Assembly (NCBI GenBank): GCA_963794685.1
Contig: CAWCFK010000004.1
Location: 620,001 to 684,000 of the forward strand
Length of the DNA stretch: 64,000 nt
Source of the DNA: CAVTWH01 sp963794685
Lineage (GTDB): Bacteria > Actinomycetota > Actinomycetes > Mycobacteriales > Micromonosporaceae
Direction: 5' to 3'
Below, piece after piece: positions 17,341-26,200 of this stretch (the first letter of the stretch is position 1; the number at the start of each line of letters is the position of its first letter). Both the position numbers and the translations under genes were made by a program. The notes below the pieces were generated by a model. It was not told where the DNA came from and ran no database searches. It saw nothing but the letters and a program-made list of their open reading frames with translations.

Positions 17341-18144
17341 TCAGCCGGGGACGGCGGGGGAGGTGGGGCGGTCGGTGGGCTCGTCCAGGGCGGCCCGCCA
17401 GTCGATCTTGGGCTCCGGGCCGTGCGCCTCGCGGCGGGCGAGGATGCCGAAGCCGATCAGCGTGAGCAGCGCGAAGGCCCACCACTGCACCACGTACCCG
17501 GCGTTCATCCAGGAGTTCTGGTGGTCCGAGGCGATGCTGACGAAGGCCGGGTCGGCGGCCGGCTGCTGCTGGTCGAGGATCAGGTAGCCACCGTGCAGCG
17601 GGTACCCGACGGTGGCGGCCAACTTCGCCGGGTTGATCCGGCGGATCTGTTGGGTCCCGTCCACCTGTTGCACCGCGCCGGCCCGGCTCTCCGGCAGGTG
17701 CAGCCGGCCGACCACGGTCACCTGGCCGGTCGGCACGGGCGGGATGTCCGGCAGCACGGCGGAGCCCGGCCGGGCGGGTGGCAGCCAGCCCCGGTCCACC
17801 AGGATGGCGCTGCCGTCGGCCAGTACCAGCGGGGTGAGCACCTCATATCCGACGGTGTCGTTGACGGTGCGCTCGCGGGCCAGGATCTGTGCCTGCGGCG
17901 CGTACCGGCCGGTGACGGTGACCTTGTCCCAGGCGGTGTCGGCGGCGGGCACGCGACCGGCGACGCTCACCTCGGCGAGCGGCCGGGGTTGACCGGCGGC
18001 GGCCGTGGCGACCCGGTGGTTGTAGTCGGCCCGCTGGTGGTAGCGGTCCAGCTGCCACAGCCCGAGGAACACCATGACGGCGGCGACCACCACGGTCAGC
18101 GCGGCGTACCCCAGCCAGCGGGGGGAGCGGAGGAACCGGTACAC
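17341..18144 (-). CDS. SURF1 family cytochrome oxidase biogenesis protein
   Basis: A membrane protein of about 267 residues needed for haem a insertion or assembly of aa3 oxidase in relatives. Two transmembrane helices bracket the protein: GYAALTVVVAAVMVFLGLWQL near the N-terminus and VVQWWAFALLTLIGFGIL near the C-terminus. The external domain has the family signatures LVDRGWLP and WDKVTVTGRY. GTG 18144 follows TAGCGT (18152-18157) by seven bases, a leaderless start; GTG 18153 is within that -10 region. Its C-terminus is a hydrophilic tail. It converges on the DNA ligase with 84 bp between. Confidence 0.9.
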   Translation of the reverse strand: MYRFLRSPRWLGYAALTVVVAAVMVFLGLWQLDRYHQRADYNHRVATAAAGQPRPLAEVSVAGRVPAADTAWDKVTVTGRYAPQAQILARERTVNDTVGYEVLTPLVLADGSAILVDRGWLPPARPGSAVLPDIPPVPTGQVTVVGRLHLPESRAGAVQQVDGTQQIRRINPAKLAATVGYPLHGGYLILDQQQPAADPAFVSIASDHQNSWMNAGYVVQWWAFALLTLIGFGILARREAHGPEPKIDWRAALDEPTDRPTSPAVPG

Positions 18145-18309
18145 GCCGCCCACGCTACCGCCGGCCCGACCGCACCCACCGTCACCCCGCCCGCACAGTG
18201 GCCCCCGCCATCCCGCCCCGCAAGCCGTGCCGGACCCGCGGCTCAGTGCCGGGCCAGGCCGGTGCGGCTCGCGGGCCAGTGTCAGGACCGGGTCAGAGCC
18301 GGACGCGGC

Positions 18310-20496
18310 TCAGTGCCGGGCGGCCGGCTTCTTGCTGGAGGTGTGCGCCGGCGGGGTGCCCACGATGCTGCCCGGCGGGTACGCGAAGTACCGCACCGGG
18401 GAGCCGGCAAGCGCGGCCCTGACCGTCCCGGCGACCGTCTCGTTCGGCTTGAAGGCGTTGGCCGAGCCGACCGCATTGCTCGGATTGTCCGGATCGGCGA
18501 TGAACGACGCGGCGGCCAGGTCCGGGGTGAACCCGACGAACCACTCGGCCTCGGCGGAGTTCGTGGTGCCGGTCTTGCCGGCGAACGGCCGCCCGACCGA
18601 CCTAGCGCCGGAGGGGAAGGTGCCGGTGCCGCCACAGGAGCCCTTCGCCGCCCCGTACCCGGTGGGGCAGCGGGCCGCGTCGGCAGCCGCCCGCGCGACC
18701 TGTGGCGCGACCACCTGCGCGCACCGGGGTGCGGCCACCGCCACCCCGAGCGAGCTGGCCGGCTTCCCGTCCGGCCCGGTGATCGACTGCACCGGCATCG
18801 ACTGGCAGTACCGGCCGTCAGCGGCGACGGCGGCGTACGCGGTGGCCATCTCCAGCGGGGTGGTGCTGGCCACGCCGAGAGTGAAGGCGCCCCAGGTGTC
18901 GCGCTGCGCGGGCGTTGCCAGCTCCCGGTCGATGGCGGTGTGCCAGGTCAGTCCGAGCCGTTCCGCCATGGCGACCACGCTGGCCGCGCCGATGCGCTGT
19001 TCGAGCTGGACCCAGTAGGTGTTCACCGACCGGCCGAAGGCCGAGAACATGGTGTGGTTGCCGGTCATCGAGGCGCTGGCGTTGCTCGGGCACCAGTGGC
19101 CGCCGCAGGCGGTCGGCGAGCGGTCGCCGTAGCCGGTGGTCACCTTGTTCGGCGAGTAGATCGCCGTGTTCAGCGGGTACCCCTTCGCCAGGGCGGCGAG
19201 CATGGTGAACATCTTGAAGGTGGAGCCGGCCTGGTACCCGGTCTCGTCCCCGCCGCCGAGCAGCATGCTCACCGTGTTCGGGTAGCTGCCCCGGACTCCG
19301 GCGGCGCGCTGTTGCGGACTGCTGCTGGGCCCGTTGCCGGACTGGTCGATGGCGTACCGGCGGTTCACCGCGAGCGCCTTGACCAGTCCGGTGCCCGGCT
19401 GCACCACCGCCTCGCCGAGCGCGAACCGGCTGCCGAGCGGCTCCTTGGCCAGCACCGTGCGGTGCGCAGCGGCCTGGATGCGCGGGTCGAGTGAGCCGAC
19501 GATGGTGTACCCGCCGGAGCGCAGCCGGTCGAGGCGTTCGCTGGCGTTGCGTCCGAACTGCGGCTGGCGGAGCCACCACTGCTTGAACACGTCGCAGAAG
19601 TAGCCCCAGTCGTTGAGGGTGTCCGGGATGGCGACGCAGTCGTTGGGGGCGCTGGAGACGCGCAGGGCCAGCGGGCTCGCCTTGGTCGTGCGGGCGAGGT
19701 CGGCGGAGAGGTAGCCGACGTCGGCCATCCGGTCGAGGACGTGGTTGCGCCGGGTGACCGCGGCGGTCGGGTCCTGGGTCGGGTCGTACGCGGACGGGGC
19801 CTGGACGACGCCGGCCAGCAGCGCCGCTTCGGGCAGGGTCAGGTCGGCCGGTGACTTCGAGAAGTAGATCTTGCTGGCGGCCCAGATGCCGTAGGCTCGG
19901 TGGCCGAAGTACGCGACGTTGAGGTACCCGGCGAGGATCTTCTGCTTACTCCAGGTCCGTTCCAACTCGGTGGCCAGCTTCGCCTCGTGGATCTTGCGCC
20001 CGGCGCTCTGCTCGGTGGCGTCGACCGCCTCCTGCGGACTGCTCGCCTCGTCCCGCAGCGCGTTGCGGACGTACTGCATGGTCAGCGTGGACGCGCCCTG
20101 GGCCACCGTGCCGGCCCGCTGGTTGGCGACGAACGCCCGGATCGCGCCCTTGGTGTCGACGCCGTGGTGCTCGAAGAACCGGCTGTCCTCGGCGGCGATC
20201 ACCGCCTGCTGGATCCAGCCCGAGGTGGCCGACAGCGGCACCTGTCGGCGGTCCTCGGTGTAGAACTCGGTGATCAGGGTGCGCCCGTCGGCGGCGTAGA
20301 GGTAGCTGGTCTGCGGCGGCGGGGTGTGACCGAGATCGACGGAGACGGTACTGAGGGCGTCCGCGCCCACCTTGGCGGCCATCCCGAACAGCGCGGCGCT
20401 GGGGAAGGCGATCAGGGCCACGGCCATGCCGGCCAGCACGCCGATCCGGGCCAGCCGGGCGGCCCGTGCGGCGGAGATGAGTCGCTGTTCGTTCAC
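18310..20496 (-). CDS. Class A penicillin-binding protein (transglycosylase/transpeptidase)
   Basis: A bifunctional peptidoglycan synthase of about 728 residues. An N-terminal membrane anchor (RIGVLAGMAVALIAFPSAAL) is followed by a GT51 domain with EDSRFFEHHGVD and QGASTLTMQYVRN. The transpeptidase domain shows SxxK (GSTFKMFT), SxN (SVNTYW) and KTG (GKTGTTNS). The C-terminus is short and Pro/Lys-rich. GTG 20496 is chosen because TAGCTT (20504-20509) precedes it by seven bases, a leaderless arrangement; an upstream ATG would start inside the promoter. It diverges from cobC with only 22 bp between starts, so the promoters overlap. Confidence 0.92.
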   Translation of the reverse strand: MNEQRLISAARAARLARIGVLAGMAVALIAFPSAALFGMAAKVGADALSTVSVDLGHTPPPQTSYLYAADGRTLITEFYTEDRRQVPLSATSGWIQQAVIAAEDSRFFEHHGVDTKGAIRAFVANQRAGTVAQGASTLTMQYVRNALRDEASSPQEAVDATEQSAGRKIHEAKLATELERTWSKQKILAGYLNVAYFGHRAYGIWAASKIYFSKSPADLTLPEAALLAGVVQAPSAYDPTQDPTAAVTRRNHVLDRMADVGYLSADLARTTKASPLALRVSSAPNDCVAIPDTLNDWGYFCDVFKQWWLRQPQFGRNASERLDRLRSGGYTIVGSLDPRIQAAAHRTVLAKEPLGSRFALGEAVVQPGTGLVKALAVNRRYAIDQSGNGPSSSPQQRAAGVRGSYPNTVSMLLGGGDETGYQAGSTFKMFTMLAALAKGYPLNTAIYSPNKVTTGYGDRSPTACGGHWCPSNASASMTGNHTMFSAFGRSVNTYWVQLEQRIGAASVVAMAERLGLTWHTAIDRELATPAQRDTWGAFTLGVASTTPLEMATAYAAVAADGRYCQSMPVQSITGPDGKPASSLGVAVAAPRCAQVVAPQVARAAADAARCPTGYGAAKGSCGGTGTFPSGARSVGRPFAGKTGTTNSAEAEWFVGFTPDLAAASFIADPDNPSNAVGSANAFKPNETVAGTVRAALAGSPVRYFAYPPGSIVGTPPAHTSSKKPAARH

Positions 20497-20518
20497 CCGA
20501 CCGAAGCTAGGACAATAA

Positions 20519-21676
20519 GTGCTGAACAATCACGAAAACCATAAACATTCACACTCGCCGCAGCAGCCTCCCCCGTCCGGGGAGCACGTCGCAGCGGCCG
20601 ACGACCCGGCCGCCGCAGGAAACGCCGCCGCCGCAGGGGACGCCGCCGCCGCAGGGCTCACCTTCCACGGCGATGCGGAGGTCGAGCCGGGCCTGGTCGA
20701 CCTGGCAGTGAATGTCCGCTCCGAGCCGATGCCGGGCTGGCTGCGCGAGCCGATCGAGGCGTCGCTTGCCGACCTGGCCCGCTACCCCGACCCCGGCCCG
20801 GCCCGCGCGGCGCTCGCTGCCCGGCACCGCCGCGACCCGGTCGAGGTGCTGGTCACCGCCGGTGCGGCGCAGGCGTTCACGCTGCTGGCCCAGGCGCTGC
20901 GCGGAATTCGCCGGCCGGTGGTGGTGCACCCGCAGTTCACCGAGCCGGAGGCGGCCCTGCGCGCAGCCGGGCACCGGGTGACCCGGGTGCTGCTGCCAGC
21001 CCCGTACACCCTCGATCCTGATCTTGTTCCGGCCGACGCCGACCTGGTGATGGTGGGCAATCCGACCAACCCGACGTCGGTGGCGCACCCGGCGGCGACG
21101 CTGGCCGCGCTGGCCCGGCCGGGCCGGATCCTGGTGGTGGACGAGGCTTTCGCGGACACCCTGCCGGGCGAGCCGCAGTCGCTGGCCGGCCGCACCGACC
21201 TGCCGGGCCTGGTGGTGCTGCGCAGCCTCACCAAGACCTGGGGCCTGGCCGGCCTGCGGATCGGCTACCTGCTGGCCGCCCCCGACCTGATCGCCCGGCT
21301 GGCCGCGGTGCAGCCGCTGTGGCCGGTGAGCAGCCCGGCGTTGGCCGCGGCCGTGGCGTGCGCCACACCCCGGGCGGTGGCCGCCGAGCAGGCCGTCGCG
21401 CACACCCTGACCGGGCTGCGCGCGCATCTGGTCAGGTCGCTGTCAGATCTGCCCGGGGTACGGCTGGCAGCCGCGCCGAGCAGCTCATTCGTGCTCATCG
21501 AGGTGGCCGGTGCGCAGCGGGTCCGGCTGGCGCTGCGGGAGCGCGGGTACGCCGTGCGGCGCGGCGACACCTTCCCCGGTCTGGGCGCTGACTTCCTGCG
21601 GATCGCGGTGCGGGACACTGCTACCACGGACGCGTTCGTGCGGGCCCTGGCCGGGATCCTGCGGACGCCGGCATGA
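20519..21676 (+). CDS. cobC: Rv2231c-type PLP-dependent protein, CobC-like
   Basis: A class I/II aminotransferase-fold protein related to CobC/CobD threonine-phosphate decarboxylases, which make the aminopropanol linker of cobalamin. The PLP lysine lies in VVLRSLTKTWGLAGLRIGY. Other signatures are VDLAVNVRSEPMPGW, MVGNPTNPTS and LVVDEAFAD. Its place before cobT and cysG supports a cobalamin role. The N-terminal 45 residues (GTG 20519) are odd: His/Asn-rich, then Ala/Asp repeats, from AT-rich DNA that also carries the opposing promoter. The true start may be further in, but no better codon exists before GLTFHGDAE. Confidence 0.82.
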   Translation: MLNNHENHKHSHSPQQPPPSGEHVAAADDPAAAGNAAAAGDAAAAGLTFHGDAEVEPGLVDLAVNVRSEPMPGWLREPIEASLADLARYPDPGPARAALAARHRRDPVEVLVTAGAAQAFTLLAQALRGIRRPVVVHPQFTEPEAALRAAGHRVTRVLLPAPYTLDPDLVPADADLVMVGNPTNPTSVAHPAATLAALARPGRILVVDEAFADTLPGEPQSLAGRTDLPGLVVLRSLTKTWGLAGLRIGYLLAAPDLIARLAAVQPLWPVSSPALAAAVACATPRAVAAEQAVAHTLTGLRAHLVRSLSDLPGVRLAAAPSSSFVLIEVAGAQRVRLALRERGYAVRRGDTFPGLGADFLRIAVRDTATTDAFVRALAGILRTPA

Positions 21677-21717
21677 GTGACCGCTTGCGCGAACGGCAGG
21701 CAGGCAACTCAGGCCGG

Positions 21718-21744
21718 CTCCCCGCGAGCCGCGCGAGCGGGGAG
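21718..21744. repeat. 8-bp-arm inverted repeat between cobC and cobT
   Basis: CTCCCCGC (21718-21725) pairs with GCGGGGAG (21737-21744). It lies within a possible 26-codon frame that overlaps the cobC stop (ATGA at 21673) and ends just before the cobT ribosome binding site. It may be an mRNA hairpin or a dispersed repeat element. Confidence 0.5.
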
Positions 21745-21762
21745 GCGGAATGAGGGGATGGC

Positions 21763-22887
21763 ATGGCTGAACTGTTGGCGCAGACGCTGGCCCGGATCGG
21801 GCCGGTGGACGAGGCGGCGATGGACCGGGCGCGGGCCCGGCAGGCGTCGCTGACCAAGCCGCCGGGTTCGCTGGGGGAGCTGGAGAACCTGGGGGTACGC
21901 CTCGCGGGGCTCGCCGGCCGGTGCCCGCCCCCGGTGCCGACCGCCGTCGCGGTGGCCGTCTTCGCCGGCGACCACGGCGTGCACGCGGCCGGCGTCACCC
22001 CGTGGCCGCAGGAGGTGACCGCGCAGATGGTCGCGAACTTCCTCGGCGGCGGCGCGGTGGTGAACGCCTTCGCCCGCCAGCACGCCGCCCGGGTCACGGT
22101 GGTCGACGTGGGCGTCGCGACCGCCATCCCCGGCACCGAGCCCGACACCGACCCGGGGTACCCCGCGTGGACCGGCAGCGGCGGCACCGTCAACGCGCCG
22201 GGCACCGAGTTCGTCCCCGCCCGGGTCCGGGCCGGCACCCGTGACTTCAGTCGGGAGCCGGCGCTGACCCTGGACGAGGTCGTCGCCGCCCTGGAGGTGG
22301 GGATCCGCACCGCGCAGCGGCAGTTGGCCGCCGGCGCGGATCTGCTGGTCGGCGGGGACATGGGGATCGCCAACACCACCCCGGCGGCGGCGCTGATCGC
22401 GGCGTTCACGGGCGCGTCCGCGCAGGACGTGACCGGCCGCGGTACCGGCGTGGACGACGAGGTGCTGGCCCGCAAGGTGGCGGTGGTGGCCGACGCGCTG
22501 GCCCGGTACGCCCCCGACCCGGCCGACCCGATCGGAGTGCTCGCCGCCGTCGGTGGGTTGGAGCACGCGGCGCTGGCCGGGTACCTGCTCGCCGCCGCCG
22601 CGAACCGTACCCCCGTGGTGGTGGACGGGGTGATCGCCGCGTCGGCCGCGCTGGCGGCGGTGGCACTGCACCCGCACGCGGTGGGCGCGCTGGTGGCCGG
22701 GCACCGCTCGGCCGAGCCGGGCGCGTCGGTGGCGTTGGCCCGGCTGGGCCTGGTGCCGCTGCTCGACCTGGGCCTGCGACTGGGCGAGGGCACCGGGGCG
22801 TTGCTGGCGGTCGGGCTGGTCGGTGCGGCTGCCCGGGTGCTCTCCGAGGTGGCCACCTTCGACTCGGCGGGAGTGGCCCGCAAGTGA
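21763..22887 (+). CDS. cobT: Nicotinate-nucleotide--dimethylbenzimidazole phosphoribosyltransferase CobT
   Basis: This enzyme makes alpha-ribazole phosphate, the lower-ligand precursor of cobalamin, from nicotinate mononucleotide and DMB. Signatures are RARQASLTKPPGSLGELE (residues 22-39), VFAGDHGVHAAGVTPWPQEVT, and LLVGGDMGIANTTPAAAL. The general-base glutamate is expected in the C-terminal GLRLGEGTGALLA. At 374 residues it is full length. GAGGGG precedes ATG 21763. Its stop overlaps the next start (GTGA), so it is coupled to cysG. Confidence 0.95.
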   Translation: MAELLAQTLARIGPVDEAAMDRARARQASLTKPPGSLGELENLGVRLAGLAGRCPPPVPTAVAVAVFAGDHGVHAAGVTPWPQEVTAQMVANFLGGGAVVNAFARQHAARVTVVDVGVATAIPGTEPDTDPGYPAWTGSGGTVNAPGTEFVPARVRAGTRDFSREPALTLDEVVAALEVGIRTAQRQLAAGADLLVGGDMGIANTTPAAALIAAFTGASAQDVTGRGTGVDDEVLARKVAVVADALARYAPDPADPIGVLAAVGGLEHAALAGYLLAAAANRTPVVVDGVIAASAALAAVALHPHAVGALVAGHRSAEPGASVALARLGLVPLLDLGLRLGEGTGALLAVGLVGAAARVLSEVATFDSAGVARK

Positions 22888-24161
22888 CCGACGCATACCC
22901 GCTGGGTCTGCTGCTGGCCGGCCGGAAGGTGGTCATGGTGGGCGGCGGCGCGGTCGCCACCCGGCGTACTCCGGCCCTGCTCAACGCCGGCGCCGATGTG
23001 CTGCTGGTGGCCCCGGAGGTCACCGCGGCGCTGCACGGGCTGGCCGGGGCCGGTCAGCTGCGCTGGGAGGCGCGCCGGTTCGTACCAGATGATCTTGATG
23101 ATGCCTGGTTGGTGCACGTTGCCGTGGACGACCCGCAGGCCGCCGCGCAGGTCTCCGCCGAGGCGCTGCGGCGGCGGATCTTCTGCGTCCGTGCCGACGA
23201 CCGCACCCAGGCCACCGCCTGGACGCCCGCGGTCACCCGGCACGGACCGGTCACCGTGGCGGTGTTGGGCGGGCGGTCGCGGCGGGCGATGGCGGTGCGG
23301 GACGGCATCCGCGACTGGCTCGCCGAGCGCGCCTTCGCCGATGAGGCGGCGGGTGACCGGGCCGACGACGCGGCCGAGGCGGCCCGGGCGGCGGCGCACC
23401 GGGCCGGGGTGGCACTGGTCGGGGCCGGGCCGGGTGACCCGGAGCTGATCACCGTGAAGGGCCGGCGACTGCTCGCCGAGGCGGATGTGGTGGTCGTCGA
23501 CCGGCTGGCCCCCGGCCTGCTGCTGGACGAGCTGCGCCCGGACGTGGAGGTGGTGGACGCCTCCAAGATCCCGTACGGGCCGCAGCGCACCCAGGAGGAG
23601 ATCAACCACGTACTGGTGGACCGGGCGTCGGCCGGCAAGTTCGTCGTCCGGCTCAAGGGCGGCGACCCGTACGTCTTCGGCCGCGGCGGCGAGGAGTTGC
23701 TCGCCTGCGCGGCGGCCGGCCTGCCGGTGACCGTGGTGCCCGGCGTGACCAGCGCCATAGCGGTACCCGCCGCGGCCGGCATCCCGGTCACCCACCGTGG
23801 GGTGGCGCACGAGTTCGTGGTGGTCTCCGGGCACGTCGCGCCGGACAGCCCGGAGAGCCTGGTCGACTGGTCGGCGCTGGCCCGGCTGCGCGGCACCGTG
23901 TGCGTGCTGATGGGGCTGACCCACCTGGCCGCGATCGTTACCGCGCTGCTGGCCGGCGGCCGGCACCCGGACACCCCGGCCGCGGTGGTCTGCGACGGCA
24001 CGACCGGCCGGCAGCGGGTGGTCCGCGCTCCGCTGGTCCAGCTGGTGACGGCGGCGGTCGGGCTGCGCCCGCCGGCCGTGGTGGTGATCGGCGCGGTGGT
24101 GGACACGCTGGCGCAAGCCCCGAAGCAACCAGCCGGCAGTGACGCTGTAACGAGTGGGTGA
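22884..24161 (+). CDS. cysG: Precorrin-2 dehydrogenase / uroporphyrinogen-III C-methyltransferase fusion (CysG/CobA-like)
   Basis: The product has an N-terminal NAD-binding domain for precorrin-2 oxidation (GRKVVMVGGGAVATRR, residues 12-27). From about residue 170 there is a SUMT domain: LVGAGPGDPELITVKGRRLL, VVVDRLA, RLKGGDPYVFGRGGEE, VVPGVTSAIAVPA, and a late VCVLMGLTHL. It methylates uroporphyrinogen III to precorrin-2, the branch to cobalamin and sirohaem. No ferrochelatase segment is evident, so CysG-like without the full trifunctional length. The GTG start overlaps the cobT stop. A 5-bp stem (24162-24178) just after the stop could be a weak terminator. Confidence 0.9.
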   Translation: MTDAYPLGLLLAGRKVVMVGGGAVATRRTPALLNAGADVLLVAPEVTAALHGLAGAGQLRWEARRFVPDDLDDAWLVHVAVDDPQAAAQVSAEALRRRIFCVRADDRTQATAWTPAVTRHGPVTVAVLGGRSRRAMAVRDGIRDWLAERAFADEAAGDRADDAAEAARAAAHRAGVALVGAGPGDPELITVKGRRLLAEADVVVVDRLAPGLLLDELRPDVEVVDASKIPYGPQRTQEEINHVLVDRASAGKFVVRLKGGDPYVFGRGGEELLACAAAGLPVTVVPGVTSAIAVPAAAGIPVTHRGVAHEFVVVSGHVAPDSPESLVDWSALARLRGTVCVLMGLTHLAAIVTALLAGGRHPDTPAAVVCDGTTGRQRVVRAPLVQLVTAAVGLRPPAVVVIGAVVDTLAQAPKQPAGSDAVTSG

Positions 24162-24202
24162 CGCGGCGCAAAACCGCGAGCACAGATCAGCCGCCGGGGC
24201 TA

Positions 24203-24216
24203 TGCAAAAGTTTGCA
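24203..24216. promoter_or_regulatory. LacI-type operator at the lacI-family promoter
   Basis: TGCAAA AG TTTGCA is a perfect 14-bp palindrome. It lies 11 bp before the -10 box TACGCT (24228-24233) and so covers the -35 region. A related sequence, TGCAAATGATTGCG, occurs at 29712. It is probably an autoregulatory site of the LacI-family protein encoded just downstream. Confidence 0.7.
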
Positions 24217-24239
24217 CGGTCATCGCGTACGCTTGCGCC

Positions 24240-25286
24240 ATGACACGACGACTCGCCGAGGTGGCCAAGTACGTCGGCGTCAGCGAGGCGACGGTCAGCC
24301 GGGTGCTCAACAACAAGCCCGGCATCTCCGACGCAACCCGCGCCGCCGTGCTGACCGCCCTCGACGTACTCGGCTACGAACGCCCCACCAAGCTGCGCGG
24401 TGAGCGGGCGAGGCTGGTCGGCCTGGTGCTGCCCGAGCTGCAGAACCCGATCTTTCCGGCCTTCGCCGAGGTGGTCGCCGGAGCGCTGGCCAAGCGCGGC
24501 TTCATCCCGGTGCTGTGTACCCGCACCGCCGAGGGCGTCTCGGAGGCCGAGTACGTGGAGATGCTGCTCGACCAGCACGTCAGCGGCATCATCTTCGCCG
24601 GTGGCGCATACGCCCAGGCTGCCGCCGACCACGATCATTACCACACGCTGCTGGAGCGCAACCTGCCCGTGGTGCTGGTCAACGCCGCGTTCGAGGACCT
24701 CGGGTTCCCCCGGGTCTGTGTGGACGACGCGCACGCCGTCGACCAGGCGTTCGCGCACCTGACCTCGCTGGGGCACGAGCACATCGGGCTGGTCCTGGGC
24801 CCGTCCGACCACGTCCCGTCGGGCCGCAAGCTGGCGGCTTTCGAGGCCAACCACCGCGCCCGCGGCAACTCCTCCGACCTGCGCAAGTACGTCGCGCGGA
24901 CGATGTTCTCGATGGAGGGCGGGCACGCGGCCGCCACCCGGCTGCTGCGCATCGGGGCCACCGCGATCATCTGTGCCAGCGACATCCTCGCCCTCGGCGC
25001 CATCCGCGCGGTCCGTAGGCAGGGGATGAACGTGCCGACGGACGTGTCGGTGGTGGGCTTCGACGACTCGTCGTTCATGAACACCACCGACCCGCCGCTG
25101 ACCACTGTGCGCCAGCCGATCGAGTCGATGGGGCATGCCGCCGTGGCGCTGCTGGTCACCCAGATCGCGGGTAACACCGTCCCCACCGAGGAGATGTTCT
25201 TCGAGCCGGAACTGGTGATGCGGGGCTCGACCGGCGCCGCCCGGCTCGCCACGGCGAACCCGATGGGCGTCGCCAGCCTGGCCTGA
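24240..25286 (+). CDS. LacI family transcriptional regulator
   Basis: A 348-residue sugar-responsive repressor. The N-terminal HTH reads RLAEVAKYVGVSEATVSRVLNN (residues 4-25) with the hinge helix after it, then a periplasmic-binding-protein-like domain: LVLPELQNPIFPAFAEVV, GIIFAGG and SVVGFDDSSFMNTTDPPLTTV. ATG 24240 lies six bases after TACGCT, so the transcript is probably leaderless. A palindromic operator sits over its own promoter. It is followed by the sugar ABC transporter and GH13 genes in the same direction, its likely targets. Confidence 0.92.
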   Translation: MTRRLAEVAKYVGVSEATVSRVLNNKPGISDATRAAVLTALDVLGYERPTKLRGERARLVGLVLPELQNPIFPAFAEVVAGALAKRGFIPVLCTRTAEGVSEAEYVEMLLDQHVSGIIFAGGAYAQAAADHDHYHTLLERNLPVVLVNAAFEDLGFPRVCVDDAHAVDQAFAHLTSLGHEHIGLVLGPSDHVPSGRKLAAFEANHRARGNSSDLRKYVARTMFSMEGGHAAATRLLRIGATAIICASDILALGAIRAVRRQGMNVPTDVSVVGFDDSSFMNTTDPPLTTVRQPIESMGHAAVALLVTQIAGNTVPTEEMFFEPELVMRGSTGAARLATANPMGVASLA

Positions 25287-25407
25287 GTCTGGGGCCTGAG
25301 TCTGGGGCCTGAGTCGCTTCGGCTGTCGATCGCGGCCCGTCGCAAGCTGCGTGCACTGCGGTGCGCGTACCCGACGGGTCGCGATCTTGTCGTTTTGCCC
25401 AAAATCT

Positions 25408-25423
25408 GTGGGAGCGATCCCAC
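25408..25423. promoter_or_regulatory. CebR-like palindrome GTGGGAGCGATCCCAC
   Basis: The 6-bp arms GTGGGA/TCCCAC flank GCGA. The core is one base from TGGGAGCGCTCCCA, the operator known for CebR-type LacI regulators of cellobiose and related sugar genes in Streptomyces. It lies 122 bp after the lacI-family stop and 780 bp before the binding-protein gene. It may be a site for a second regulator. Confidence 0.5.
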
Positions 25424-26164
25424 GCGGGCGTTGTGTGCCGCATTTTTGCAATTATCCATTAGGTATGTCGCTATCGGAAGTTCGATTCCTGCGGCACCCG
25501 AGAGATCTCTTGCGGCAGCGGCTGTCGCCGGTCCGCCGCACGGGCGATTGTGGCCAGCCGTGTCGAGCACTCACGGTGACGCCCTCCGGTGCGGACCCCC
25601 CGGAGGGGCGGGGCGCGGGCAGCCGCCCGGACGTCGCCGGCAGCTCCGGCGTCGGGGCAGTGGCGGGTGCAACTACCAAGGTCCAGGCGGCCTGCCGGGT
25701 AGATCGTGCAATTCGCGCAAGTGTCTTGCGTGGTGGCGGCCACACTTCCAGGGCTGAACCACCTGCTCCGGCACCGTCCGTCGGTCCGCCGGGGCTGCCC
25801 TCCCCGGCCCGTTCAGCGCGTCTGCGGAGCGCGGATTCGGTGCTGCGCTGGTCAGGAGCCTGCCGCCGGAGGTGACCGGGGGCGGCTTCCGGGCAGTCGG
25901 CCGGCACGGAGATTCCGGTCTCGAATCGCGTTTAGGTAACAGCAATGTTTGGTTCTTGCGCTCTCAGTGTCAAATAGATACGGTCCCCCCATCGCCTTCA
26001 GCGGCGATGTTGACCAACGGGGTCTCGTCCCAACGGCCCACTGCCAACCGGTGACGCCGTCCGACTCCGGCCGGGACGGCCACCCGAACGTCCCGACGAT
26101 TCGCTCTTGATCCACCCGTTGACTGATTCACCGTCCCGACGGAAGTCCCCGTCGATCAATACCG

Positions 26165-26183
26165 TGCAGGACCGGGTCCTGCA
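26165..26183. promoter_or_regulatory. 19-bp palindrome just before the binding-protein RBS
   Basis: TGCAGGACC G GGTCCTGCA has perfect 9-bp arms and a one-base centre. It ends seven bases before AAGGAG. It could be an operator, or an mRNA structure close to the ribosome binding site if transcription starts upstream. Confidence 0.6.
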
Positions 26184-26200
26184 TCTGACAAGGAGCAAGG

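Larger units (their letters stand above)
25287..26200. other. 914-bp gene-free region before the sugar ABC operon
   Basis: I see no convincing gene here. It begins with a 14-bp direct repeat (CTGAGTCTGGGGC) at the lacI-family stop. Local AT-rich islands at about 25430-25475 and 25930-25990 are promoter-like. TTCTTG (about 25953) and TAGATA (about 25975) would make a plausible -35/-10 pair about 225 bp before the binding-protein gene. A 7-bp hairpin (CATCGCC/GGCGATG, 25990-26009) follows. Two palindromes inside are listed separately. A segment near 25485 resembles a tRNA T-arm but has no other tRNA parts. Confidence 0.6.

Noticed and set aside
21673..21751. 26-codon frame overlapping the cobC stop as a real small gene
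   Set aside because: It has repeat-like composition with an inverted repeat, and no RBS of its own is evident.
21621..25451. Very long antisense open frame (over 1200 codons) opposite cobC-cobT-cysG-lacI
   Set aside because: It is low-complexity, rich in Arg/Pro/Gly/His, with no domain. It is the usual shadow of high-GC third-position bias in the sense genes.
25480..25505. tRNA-like 3' fragment (GTTCGATTCC followed by GCGGCACC), possible attachment site
   Set aside because: The T-stem does not pair properly, no other tRNA arms are present, and no integrase or matching repeat is in the window.
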